Assembly: GCA_030044455.1 (NCBI GenBank)
Contig: JASHVU010000682.1
Coordinates: 1 to 6,802 of the forward strand
DNA: 6,802 nucleotides
Reading direction: 5' to 3'
DNA from: Acidobacteriaceae bacterium
Lineage (GTDB): Bacteria; Acidobacteriota; Terriglobia; Terriglobales; Acidobacteriaceae
The position numbers and the translations under genes were made by a program. This document shows positions 1-5,340 of this stretch, piece after piece; positions within the stretch are counted from its first letter, which is position 1; every line of letters starts with the position of its first letter. Below the pieces are notes generated by a model, which saw nothing but the letters and a program-made list of their open reading frames with translations, had not been told where the DNA came from and ran no database searches.

Positions 1-676
1 GCTTGCAGTCATCGAAGACGAGTTCGCAAGTGCTCGAGGCACGAATGCCGAGCTTGTCTTCCTTGCGGCCAACCGTGAATCCTTGCATACCCTTCTCAAC
101 GATGAAGGCGGTCACGCCCTTGTAGTCCGCGGCCGGATCGATGGTGGCAAAAACGATAAAGATTCCGGCCTCGTTGCCATTCGTGATCCACAGCTTGCGG
201 CCGTTCAGAACGTACTCGACGCCGCGCAACTCGGCACGAGTCTGCAGAGCAAAAGCATCAGACCCCGAGCTCGCTTCGCTTAGCGCGTAAGCACCTACGG
301 TGTCGGTCGCCAGCCGCGCGAGGTATTTCTTCATTTGATCTTCTGTCGCCCAGCGCATGAGAGCAGCCGCGACAAGGGTGTTCTGCACATCGACAAGCAC
401 GCCAACCGCGGGATCCACCTGCGAAATGGCTTCGACAGCAAGCACCGAATCGAAGAATGTTCCGCCGCTGCCACCGAACTGCTCGGGAATTCCGATGCCC
501 ATGAGGCCCAACTCGAAAAGACTGCGGATGAGGCCCGCGTCCATATGCTGGTCTTCATCCATGCGTCGGACCAGCGGCGCAATCTGCTCCTGCGCGAACT
601 GGCGCACGGTTGAGAGGAAGAGATTTTCGTCTTCGCTGAGTTCGGTGAGAGCGTTTGCAGTTCTTTCTGAATTCAC
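1..676 (-). CDS. Short/branched-chain acyl-CoA dehydrogenase, N-terminal 225 residues (3' end off window)
   Basis: FAD-dependent flavoenzyme that oxidises an acyl-CoA to the trans-2-enoyl-CoA. The sequence shows the helical N-domain (residues 15-125, with FAQEQIAPLV at 27-36 and GLMGIGIPEQFGG at 57-69). It also shows the beta-domain signature YALSEASSGSDAFA at 130-143, the flavin-contact stretch WITNGNEAG at 163-171, and KLGIRASSTCEL at 208-219. This wording resembles mammalian ACADSB (2-methylbutyryl-CoA dehydrogenase) more than the medium- or long-chain enzymes. The family is about 380 residues long, so roughly 40% is missing, including the catalytic glutamate. I chose the GTG at 676 because AGGGAG lies 10 nt upstream; an in-frame TTG lies two codons earlier, and the frame is closed by a TAG further up. 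It is divergent from the dehydrogenase/thiolase pair. Substrate preference is inferred from resemblance and neighbours. Confidence 0.93.
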   Translation of the reverse strand, partial: MNSERTANALTELSEDENLFLSTVRQFAQEQIAPLVRRMDEDQHMDAGLIRSLFELGLMGIGIPEQFGGSGGTFFDSVLAVEAISQVDPAVGVLVDVQNTLVAAALMRWATEDQMKKYLARLATDTVGAYALSEASSGSDAFALQTRAELRGVEYVLNGRKLWITNGNEAGIFIVFATIDPAADYKGVTAFIVEKGMQGFTVGRKEDKLGIRASSTCELVFDDCK

Positions 677-718
677 GTTCAAGCGTCTCCCTGAGAGGAG
701 CTAATTGCCTGGAGTATT

Positions 719-1513
719 ATGACAGATGGCATTTGGCCTGTTTTCATGCAGATCGAGGATCATGCTTTTCTGGTTACTGGCGCGGCTTCAGGGCTGGGAG
801 CAGCCGTAGCGCGGATGCTGACCGGTGACGGCGGTCGCGTGGTGATTGCCGACCTGAACCGCGAGGCGGGCGAGGCGTTGGCGAGGGAGCTCGGCGTTGC
901 TGCGCGCTTTGCTGCGACCGATGTAACCAGCGAAGCCGATGGCAAAGCAGCCGTGGATTTCGCGCTTGCCGAGTTCGGGCACCTGCACGCGCTGGTGAAC
1001 TGCGCCGGGGTGGCACCGGGCGAAAAGGTGCTGGGGCGCGACGGCCCGCACCGGCTCGAGACCTTTGCGCGAGCGGTGAACGTCAACCTAGTGGGAACCT
1101 TTAACATGATCCGGCTCGCAACGGCCGCTATTGCGTGCGAAGTTCCAGGCGCGGACGGAGAGCGCGGCGTAATTGTGAACACGGCTTCGATTGCGGCTTA
1201 CGACGGACAGATTGGCCAGGCCGCCTATGCGGCGTCAAAGGGTGGAGTGGTCAGCCTCACGCTGCCCATCGCGCGCGAGCTGGCGCGTGTTGGCATTCGT
1301 GTGATGACCATTGCGCCGGGGGTATTTGAAACACCGATGGTGGCCGGCTTCTCCGCTGATGTGCAGGAGGCGCTGGGCAAAAGCGTGCCCTTCCCGGCGC
1401 GACTGGGCAAGCCCGATGAATACGCTGCGCTGGTGAAGCACATCTGCGAGAACACCATGCTGAACGGCGAAACGATCCGCCTCGATGGGGCGCTGCGCAT
1501 GGCGCCCCGTTAG
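719..1513 (+). CDS. SDR-family 3-hydroxyacyl-CoA dehydrogenase type-2-like (HSD17B10-like)
   Basis: NAD-dependent short-chain dehydrogenase, probably oxidising a (2-methyl-)3-hydroxyacyl-CoA to the 3-ketoacyl-CoA. Visible motifs are TGAASGLG at 20-27 (dinucleotide binding), Asp45 after strand 2 (favours NAD over NADP), NCAG at 94-97, Ser157, and the YAASK pair Tyr170/Lys174. The stretch [17 protein letters not shown] (191-207) and the C-terminal [13 protein letters not shown] (249-261) are typical of the HSD17B10 group rather than generic FabG. Length 264 is normal. ATG 719 has GGAG four bases upstream. ATG 746 (protein then starting MQIED, 255 residues) fits the family N-terminus better but has no good ribosome site, so the first nine residues are uncertain. 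The thiolase follows after 72 bp on the same strand, which suggests one operon for branched-chain acyl-CoA breakdown. Confidence 0.93.
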   Translation: MTDGIWPVFMQIEDHAFLVTGAASGLGAAVARMLTGDGGRVVIADLNREAGEALARELGVAARFAATDVTSEADGKAAVDFALAEFGHLHALVNCAGVAPGEKVLGRDGPHRLETFARAVNVNLVGTFNMIRLATAAIACEVPGADGERGVIVNTASIAAYDGQIGQAAYAASKGGVVSLTLPIARELARVGIRVMTIAPGVFETPMVAGFSADVQEALGKSVPFPARLGKPDEYAALVKHICENTMLNGETIRLDGALRMAPR

Positions 1514-1573
1514 AAGCAATGCGCGCAGCCGGCCCTGATGAGCTGAGAGATCGAACGCCAAGCAACCACGCAA

Positions 1574-1579
1574 AAGGAG
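1574..1579 (+). promoter_or_regulatory. Ribosome binding site of the thiolase
   Basis: AAGGAG lies six bases before ATG 1586. It is the clearest Shine-Dalgarno sequence in the cluster and fixes the thiolase start. The 72 bp between the two genes contain no recognisable terminator. Confidence 0.8.
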
Positions 1580-1585
1580 CAATCG

Positions 1586-2773
1586 ATGGTCCACGATGAT
1601 CCCATAGTGATTTGCGGCGCGGCCCGCACGCCCATCGGAGGCTTTCAAGGCGACTTCAAGGACCTGAGCGCTCCGCAACTCGGCGCAATCGCCATTCGCG
1701 CCGCCGTCGAGCGCGCCGGAGTGGCGCCAGACGCAATCGACGAGGTGCTGATGGGCTGTGTGCTGCCCGCAGGAGTGGGCCAGGCGCCTGCGCGGCAGGC
1801 ATCGCTCGGCGCTGGACTCAAGCTCTCAACCGGCGCAACCACCGTGAACAAAGTTTGCGGATCGGGATTGAAGGCCGCGATGCTGGCTCACGATGTGCTC
1901 GTGGCCGGGAGCGCGCGCATTGCAGTCGCCGGCGGCATGGAGAGCATGACCAACGCTCCGTATCTGCTTGATCGCGCGCGGGCTGGATACCGGATGGGCC
2001 ACCAGCGCGCCCTCGATCACATGTTCTTTGACGGGCTTGAAGACGCGTACGAAAAGGGCCGCTTAATGGGGACCTTTGCCGAGAAGTGCGCGCGCATGTA
2101 CACCTTCTCGCGCTCCGAGCAGGATGCTTACGCTCTCGAATCGCTGAGGCGCGCGCAGCGGGCCGGCAGCGATGGCACGTTTGCCGCCGAGATTGTGCCC
2201 GTGACCGTAAAGCAGGGCGGTACTGAGCGCGTGGTGAACCAGGACGAACAGCCACTGAAGGCCAGGCCCGAAAAAATCCCCCTACTGAAGCCGGCCTTTG
2301 ACGAGAACGGCACGGTGACCGCCGGCAATGCCAGTTCGATCTCAGACGGCGCGGCGGCGTTGGTGCTGATGCGGCGATCGGAAGCCGAGCGGTGCGGCAT
2401 TGCCCCAAAGGCCACGATTGTGGGCCACGCCACTTATTCGCAGGAACCGAGCCTGTTTACCACGGCGCCCATCGGCGCGATTCGTCGATTGCTTGAACGG
2501 AGGGGATGGTCTGTCGACGAAGTTGACCTGTTCGAGATCAATGAGGCCTTTGCCGTGGTGGTAATGGCGGCGATGCGCGATCTGGATTTGCCGCACCAGA
2601 AGGTGAATGTGCATGGAGGCGCTTGCGCGCTGGGCCACCCGATTGGCGCTTCGGGCGCGCGCCTGATCGTCACCCTGCTGGCCGCACTCGAGAAATACGG
2701 CTTCAAACGCGGCATTGCTTCGCTGTGCCTGGGCGGCGGCGAGGCCGTGGCGATGGCGGTAGAGCGGATCTGA
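1586..2773 (+). CDS. Acetyl-CoA acetyltransferase / 3-ketoacyl-CoA thiolase
   Basis: Thiolase of 395 residues, the usual length. It cleaves 3-ketoacyl-CoA with CoA, or condenses two acetyl-CoA in reverse. The acylated nucleophile is Cys91 in VNKVCGSG (88-94). The remaining active-site blocks are NEAF at 319-322, the GGACALGHPIGASG block with His351, and the proton-shuttling Cys381 in CLGGG. GGMESMTNAPY at 116-126 is the standard thiolase loop. The overall wording is closest to the biosynthetic/ACAT1 type (atoB, phaA-like), which in isoleucine breakdown acts as 2-methylacetoacetyl-CoA thiolase. No signal peptide, so it is cytoplasmic. It is second in the pair with the HSD10-like dehydrogenase and opposite the branched-chain acyl-CoA dehydrogenase, so a catabolic role is more likely than polyhydroxyalkanoate synthesis. 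No phaB or phaC is visible. The exact substrate is inferred. Confidence 0.95.
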   Translation: MVHDDPIVICGAARTPIGGFQGDFKDLSAPQLGAIAIRAAVERAGVAPDAIDEVLMGCVLPAGVGQAPARQASLGAGLKLSTGATTVNKVCGSGLKAAMLAHDVLVAGSARIAVAGGMESMTNAPYLLDRARAGYRMGHQRALDHMFFDGLEDAYEKGRLMGTFAEKCARMYTFSRSEQDAYALESLRRAQRAGSDGTFAAEIVPVTVKQGGTERVVNQDEQPLKARPEKIPLLKPAFDENGTVTAGNASSISDGAAALVLMRRSEAERCGIAPKATIVGHATYSQEPSLFTTAPIGAIRRLLERRGWSVDEVDLFEINEAFAVVVMAAMRDLDLPHQKVNVHGGACALGHPIGASGARLIVTLLAALEKYGFKRGIASLCLGGGEAVAMAVERI

Positions 2774-2818
2774 GTGTCCCAGATGTGCCTGATTTATACG
2801 CCTACTACCCCCCCTAAT

Positions 2819-2831
2819 ATTCCCTGGGAAT
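2819..2831. repeat. 13-bp perfect palindrome ATTCCC-T-GGGAAT
   Basis: Perfect dyad 46 bp after the thiolase stop, following a run of seven C. It could be an operator half-site pair or a very small hairpin. Its one-base centre makes a stable terminator unlikely. Role unknown. Confidence 0.4.
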
Positions 2832-2852
2832 CACTTGATTGTTTTCATGTGG

Positions 2853-2875
2853 TTAGCGAAAAAGCTTTGCGCTAA
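2853..2875. repeat. 23-bp near-perfect dyad (TTAGCG ... CGCTAA)
   Basis: TTAGCG at 2853-2858 pairs with CGCTAA at 2870-2875. The inner AAA and TTT also pair, leaving one mismatch and a 3-nt centre. It could be a protein-binding operator or a hairpin in a transcript. No T-run follows, so it is not a terminator. It lies in the thiolase 3' region, about 150 bp before the tandem hairpins. Confidence 0.45.
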
Positions 2876-2992
2876 ACGCATTGCAATCAACCCGTTGCGG
2901 CCAGGTTCTTGAAATCAAAATGGGTTATGCGCCATTTTTTGCGCCTCCCTGGACGCAACTCTATGAAAATAAAGATCCGGAGTTTGTCTGCG

Positions 2993-3016
2993 TCGGGGCG
3001 CCAAAAGCGGCCCCGA
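2993..3016 (+). other. GC-rich hairpin preceding the terminator
   Basis: TCGGGGC at 2993-2999 pairs with GCCCCGA at 3010-3016 around a 10-nt loop. It stands directly before the terminator stem, whose arms carry similar GGCCC/GGGGCC sequence. The two hairpins could therefore pair alternatively (attenuator-like) or simply form a tandem 3' end. No ligand-binding consensus is recognised. Confidence 0.45.
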
Positions 3017-3024
3017 AACCATTT

Positions 3025-3074
3025 CGGCCCGGGGTCAATGGCTGCTTCTCAGCCAACGATCCGGGGCCGTTTTT
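3025..3074 (+). terminator. Rho-independent terminator
   Basis: Arms 3025-3044 and 3050-3069 form a long imperfect stem: CGGCCC with GGGCCG at the base and TGGCTG with CAGCCA at the top, with internal mismatches and a CTTCT loop. Five T follow at 3070-3074. The T-run is on the plus strand only, so it ends rightward transcripts: either a long 3' tail of the dehydrogenase/thiolase operon (250 bp past its stop) or an unannotated small RNA. Confidence 0.7.
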
Positions 3075-3339
3075 CATAAGAATTCTCTGCCCTGGTATGA
3101 ATGTAGCGCAGGAGGGGGAAATTACACGCAATGAGTCACGAGCAAAAGTGAGAGCTTTTGAATTCCGATGGCTGAGAGAGGGGCGGATCACCCTCAAGTA
3201 GCGTTGAAGCGTCTGAAATGAACGAGGTGCGAAGAGGTTGACACAGCTCGATGGAGGGTATGGCCAACTGGGAAGCCAGGCTGAACTTCACGGGCCCGAG
3301 ACGGTTTGCGCCGGCAAGAGACAAACGCAAGGCTATAAA

Positions 3340-3414
3340 GAGCCTTGTGAACCGAGAGGTTGACGCACGGTGCAGCGAGGGCCCCGAGGGTGAAATCCCG
3401 CGGGGCTACTCGAC
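3340..3414 (+). mobile_element. Group II intron 3' end (domains V and VI), probably a relic
   Basis: Domain V is 3340-3373, exactly 34 nt. It begins with GAGCC and so carries the AGC catalytic triad. It has a GAGA tetraloop (3354-3357) closed by AACC/GGTT, a two-base AC bulge (3363-3364), and ends GCACGGTGC. A 3-nt linker leads to domain VI: GAG/CTC at the base, GCCCCG/CGGGGC, and GGG/CCC around a TGAAAT loop. A3408 is bulged seven bases from a CTACTCGAC 3' end at 3414, as expected for the branch-point adenosine. Domain V pairing has about three mismatches (A3341 with G, T3345 with C, G3349 with G), and no reverse transcriptase/maturase is present, so activity is doubtful. The 5' boundary is unknown; a GTGCG at 3227 is the only 5'-consensus match upstream. 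Confidence 0.75.
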
Positions 3415-3447
3415 ACTCATGTAAGTTGGAGAAAATCGAAACGAATC

Positions 3448-3605
3448 TGGTCCGGATGATGCCTCTCGGGGCGGGAATTAGGTTTTGAAATCCGTGTCAC
3501 CGCACCCACAACTGTGCGTTTCCTGACACAAATCCATGCTCAAAAGTAAAAGCTAACTCTTGTGGAATGAGTACTCTCCATTTGGTCCGGCCGATGCACT
3601 CTCGG
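3448..3605 (+). repeat. Imperfect direct repeat of about 22 bp upstream of the L,D-transpeptidase
   Basis: Copy one (3448-3469) and copy two (3583-3605) share TGGTCCGG, then GATGC, then TCTCGG, with about three differences and a one-base length change. They start 135 bp apart; the second ends 38 bp before ATG 3643. They may be paired regulatory sites or traces of a small duplication. Confidence 0.4.
3494..3529. repeat. Two-step dyad (GTGTCA/TGACAC enclosing CGCAC/GTGCG)
   Basis: GTGTCA 3494-3499 pairs with TGACAC 3524-3529, and inside it CGCAC 3501-3505 pairs with GTGCG 3514-3518. No T-run follows on either strand, so it is not a terminator. It lies about 110 bp before the L,D-transpeptidase start and could be an operator or a leader-RNA hairpin. 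Confidence 0.45.
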
Positions 3606-3642
3606 TTTGCGTACGCGATTCGGGGCAAATGGGGAGGGTGCG

Positions 3643-4398
3643 ATGAAGAGCTGGGATGCAGGGTTGGCGGCGGCGGTCGTGGTGGCGGGGTTGGCGGTGC
3701 AGGCGCGGACGCAAGGCGTTCAGAGTCTTACGCAGACTGTTCCGGCGGAAACGCAGAGCACATCGACAAAGCTGATTGTCGTGAGCCTTGAAGACCGCAA
3801 ACTGGCGCTGGTCGAGAACGGCCAAGTGACCAAGGTTTACAGCGTGGCCGTGGGCAAGCCTTCAACGCCGAGTCCGGCAGGCGAGTACACAATCGGGCGG
3901 CGCGTGATGAACCCCACCTACCACCATGACGGTCGCACCGTCGCTCCCGGGCCGCACAACCCTGTGGGCGATCGCTGGATGGGCCTGAGCAAGCCTGGGT
4001 ACGGCATTCATGGAACCAATGAGCCCAACTCCATTGGCAAGGCTGCCTCGCATGGATGCATTCGGATGGGCAAAGCGGATATCGAGGACCTCTACTCGCG
4101 GGTTGCGGTTGGCGACCAGGTTGAGATTGTGGGCCGGCGCAACGAGGAGACTGCAAAGTTGTTTGGCACGCCGCAGACGGCCCCGACAGAAAAGACCAAG
4201 GCGGCGATGGTGCTGGCCAAGGCGAATAGCCCGGAGCCAGATGCAACTCCGGCGGCAAGTTCTTCAGGCCCTGCAAGCGCGGCAGCGGGTTCGGCAATTG
4301 CGGTAGTCAGCCCGGCAACAGACTCTGAGACCGCAATCTCCACGCTGCTTCGGACCGGATCAGTGGTTTCGACCCTGGTGGTAGCCGGTGTTCTGTAA
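3643..4398 (+). CDS. L,D-transpeptidase (YkuD domain), exported
   Basis: Peptidoglycan 3-3 cross-linking or protein-anchoring transpeptidase acting outside the cytoplasmic membrane. I start at ATG 3643 because GGAGGG lies just upstream, and this gives 251 residues with a plausible signal peptide (MKSWDAG, then hydrophobic LAAAVVVAGLAV at 8-19, likely cleaved near the AR-T-Q region). An upstream TTG at 3607 in the same frame would spoil the signal. The YkuD domain spans about residues 43-163. It opens with LIVVSLEDRKLALVENG, continues with a PSPAGEYTI turn at 77-85, and ends in the catalytic HGCIRM block with His137 and Cys139, plus an upstream His123 in GIHGTNEP. After the domain come an Ala/Ser/Pro-rich low-complexity tail (about 175-230) and a hydrophobic C-terminus. 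A small membrane-type gene follows 9 bp downstream. The preceding gene is over 800 bp away, so it likely has its own promoter, which I cannot place. Confidence 0.93.
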   Translation: MKSWDAGLAAAVVVAGLAVQARTQGVQSLTQTVPAETQSTSTKLIVVSLEDRKLALVENGQVTKVYSVAVGKPSTPSPAGEYTIGRRVMNPTYHHDGRTVAPGPHNPVGDRWMGLSKPGYGIHGTNEPNSIGKAASHGCIRMGKADIEDLYSRVAVGDQVEIVGRRNEETAKLFGTPQTAPTEKTKAAMVLAKANSPEPDATPAASSSGPASAAAGSAIAVVSPATDSETAISTLLRTGSVVSTLVVAGVL

Positions 4399-4407
4399 GA
4401 GGCGGCT

Positions 4408-4587
4408 ATGAGCTTGATGGAGAGCGCTGTGGGTGGAATGGGATCGGTGCTGTTGACGGTGGCTTCCGGGCTGCTGTTTGAGGAGCTCACACTGGGCGCA
4501 CTGGTGAGGTTGATTGTGGCGCCCCGGGTGCGCGGAGACGAAGAAACGAAGCGCCGCGGAAAAGATGCGCGCCCGCCGGGGTCATGA
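4408..4587 (+). CDS. Small hypothetical membrane protein (59 residues)
   Basis: Unrecognised small gene. ATG 4408 is preceded at five bases by GAGG, which begins directly after the TAA of the L,D-transpeptidase, so co-translation is likely. The product begins MSLMESAVGGMGS. It has a hydrophobic stretch at about 14-38 (VLLTVASGLL, a short FEELTLG break, then ALVRLIVAP) and a basic, charged tail rich in Arg, Lys, Glu and Asp (40-59) ending GS. This fits a single membrane-spanning or amphipathic helix with a cytoplasmic basic tail. Codon use is GC-rich at third positions, like its neighbours, which supports a real gene. Function unknown; by position it may assist or anchor envelope synthesis. 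It could be spurious, as only one ORF and one ribosome site support it. Confidence 0.55.
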   Translation: MSLMESAVGGMGSVLLTVASGLLFEELTLGALVRLIVAPRVRGDEETKRRGKDARPPGS

Positions 4588-4674
4588 GATTGGCTACGGC
4601 GGGCGGGCCGGCCTGAAGCTCTCTTTCAAGCCGACCGCGGTTGTGGACCCGGAAGTCCAGGCCAGCTCCGCTCG

Positions 4675-5130
4675 TCAGGCTACCGGTTGCGCGCAGTGTG
4701 CGCAGCGGCGCGCGGCCAGCGGAATGTCGCTCAGGCACTCGGGGCAGGGCTTGGTAGTTGGCGCTGCAGGCGGCGCGGGTTTGGTGATTTTGGCCAGCAT
4801 GTACTGCATGGGCAGCACGATGGCAAAGTAAATGGCGGCTGCCACCAGGAAAAAGTTAATGAGCGCGTTGAGCAGTTTGCCAATGTGAACGTCGCCGGGC
4901 GGGATGTAATTGGCGGGCAAGGGATTCGGCGGTGTGACGTGGTGCAACACCGGAATGTGAATCACGAGAGAAGAAAAATCGGGCGCGCCAATGAGCGCCG
5001 AGATCATGGGTGTAATCACGTCGGCTGTAATTGAAGCTGTGATGGCTCCAAACGCCGCGCCGATGATGACAGCGACCGCCAAATCTACGACGTTGCCGCG
5101 CAGAATGAAATCGCGAAATCCCTTTAACAT
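4675..5130 (-). CDS. mscL: Large-conductance mechanosensitive channel MscL with C-terminal zinc ribbon
   Basis: Pentameric inner-membrane channel that opens under membrane tension and releases solutes on osmotic downshock. Start ATG 5130 follows GGGAGG at five bases and gives 151 residues; a longer in-frame reading from 5178 lacks family support. The N-terminal MLKGFRDFILRGN amphipathic helix leads into TM1 (about 14-46, with VVDLAVAVIIGAAFG). A Pro-rich periplasmic loop follows (about 50-82), then TM2 (about 84-112, LLNALINFFLVAAAIYFAIVL). Instead of the charged coiled-coil bundle of the E. coli protein, the tail is a Pro/Ala linker and a putative zinc ribbon: Cys129-x2-Cys132 and Cys143-x2-Cys146. 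Upstream lie a 98-residue membrane protein gene (210 bp away, same strand) and a tandem repeat at 5205-5230. Confidence 0.95.
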   Translation of the reverse strand: MLKGFRDFILRGNVVDLAVAVIIGAAFGAITASITADVITPMISALIGAPDFSSLVIHIPVLHHVTPPNPLPANYIPPGDVHIGKLLNALINFFLVAAAIYFAIVLPMQYMLAKITKPAPPAAPTTKPCPECLSDIPLAARRCAHCAQPVA

Positions 5131-5204
5131 CTCATCCTCCCATGGATGGCTTTTGGTTGATTTTCGAGGCAAGAACAAGAAGAAGTTCCATGGGCCGGGG
5201 AAAC

Positions 5205-5230
5205 CCCGAAGTTGAAATGCCCGAAGTTGA
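5205..5230. repeat. Tandem direct repeat CCCGAAGTTGA upstream of mscL
   Basis: Two perfect 11-bp copies (5205-5215 and 5220-5230) with a 15-bp period, 75-100 bp upstream of the mscL start. A 5-bp hairpin CGGGG-AAA-CCCCG (5196-5208) overlaps the first copy. The spacing is consistent with a dimeric regulator site in the mscL promoter region, but no regulator is identified. Confidence 0.45.
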
Positions 5231-5340
5231 TTGAAGCATGGAGCTGTTGTCTGGACGCGGTGCCGGTTCGCGGCCCGCGGTTCCTGCCCATGCTACACGG
5301 AGTGGACCACAATTGGCACTGGGGGGGCCAGCGGTTTCAC

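Larger units (their letters stand above)
2774..3642. other. Long intergenic region with structured DNA/RNA and no supported protein gene
   Basis: About 870 bp separate the thiolase from the L,D-transpeptidase. Open frames here are short, start at poor codons, run through the terminator hairpin, and show no family resemblance or ribosome site. The region holds a near-palindrome at 2853-2875, tandem hairpins ending in T5 (2993-3074), the group II intron domains V/VI at 3340-3414, a dyad at 3494-3529 and an imperfect direct repeat (3448-3469 and 3583-3605). These are listed separately. Confidence 0.7.

Noticed and set aside
335..704. Plus-strand open frames over the left edge
   Set aside because: The minus strand encodes an acyl-CoA dehydrogenase with intact motifs through the same bases; the plus frames are shadows.
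1818..2408. 196-residue minus-strand open frame inside the thiolase
   Set aside because: Arg/Pro/Ser-rich antisense shadow of a GC-rich gene; the thiolase on the other strand has all catalytic motifs.
3070..3100. Group IIC-type intron inserted right after the terminator stem
   Set aside because: Class C introns favour terminators, but no GTGYG 5' end follows the T-run at 3070-3074, and the domain V lies 270 bp further on.
2881..3201. 106-residue plus-strand open frame from a TTG
   Set aside because: It reads straight through both GC hairpins and the T5 terminator, has no ribosome site, and its composition resembles no family.
3100..3450. RNase P RNA, tmRNA, 6S RNA or a cobalamin riboswitch
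   Set aside because: The RNase P GAGGAAAGTCC block, tmRNA ends and cobalamin box were looked for and are absent. The domain V/VI reading explains the structured part better.
3728..4297. 189-residue minus-strand open frame inside the L,D-transpeptidase
   Set aside because: Antisense to a gene with signal peptide, YkuD domain and HGCIR motif; Pro/Arg/Ser-rich, no family resemblance.
4644..4659. Small hairpin TGGAC/GTCCA between the small gene and mscL as a bidirectional terminator
   Set aside because: Only five pairs and no T-run on either strand; too weak to call.
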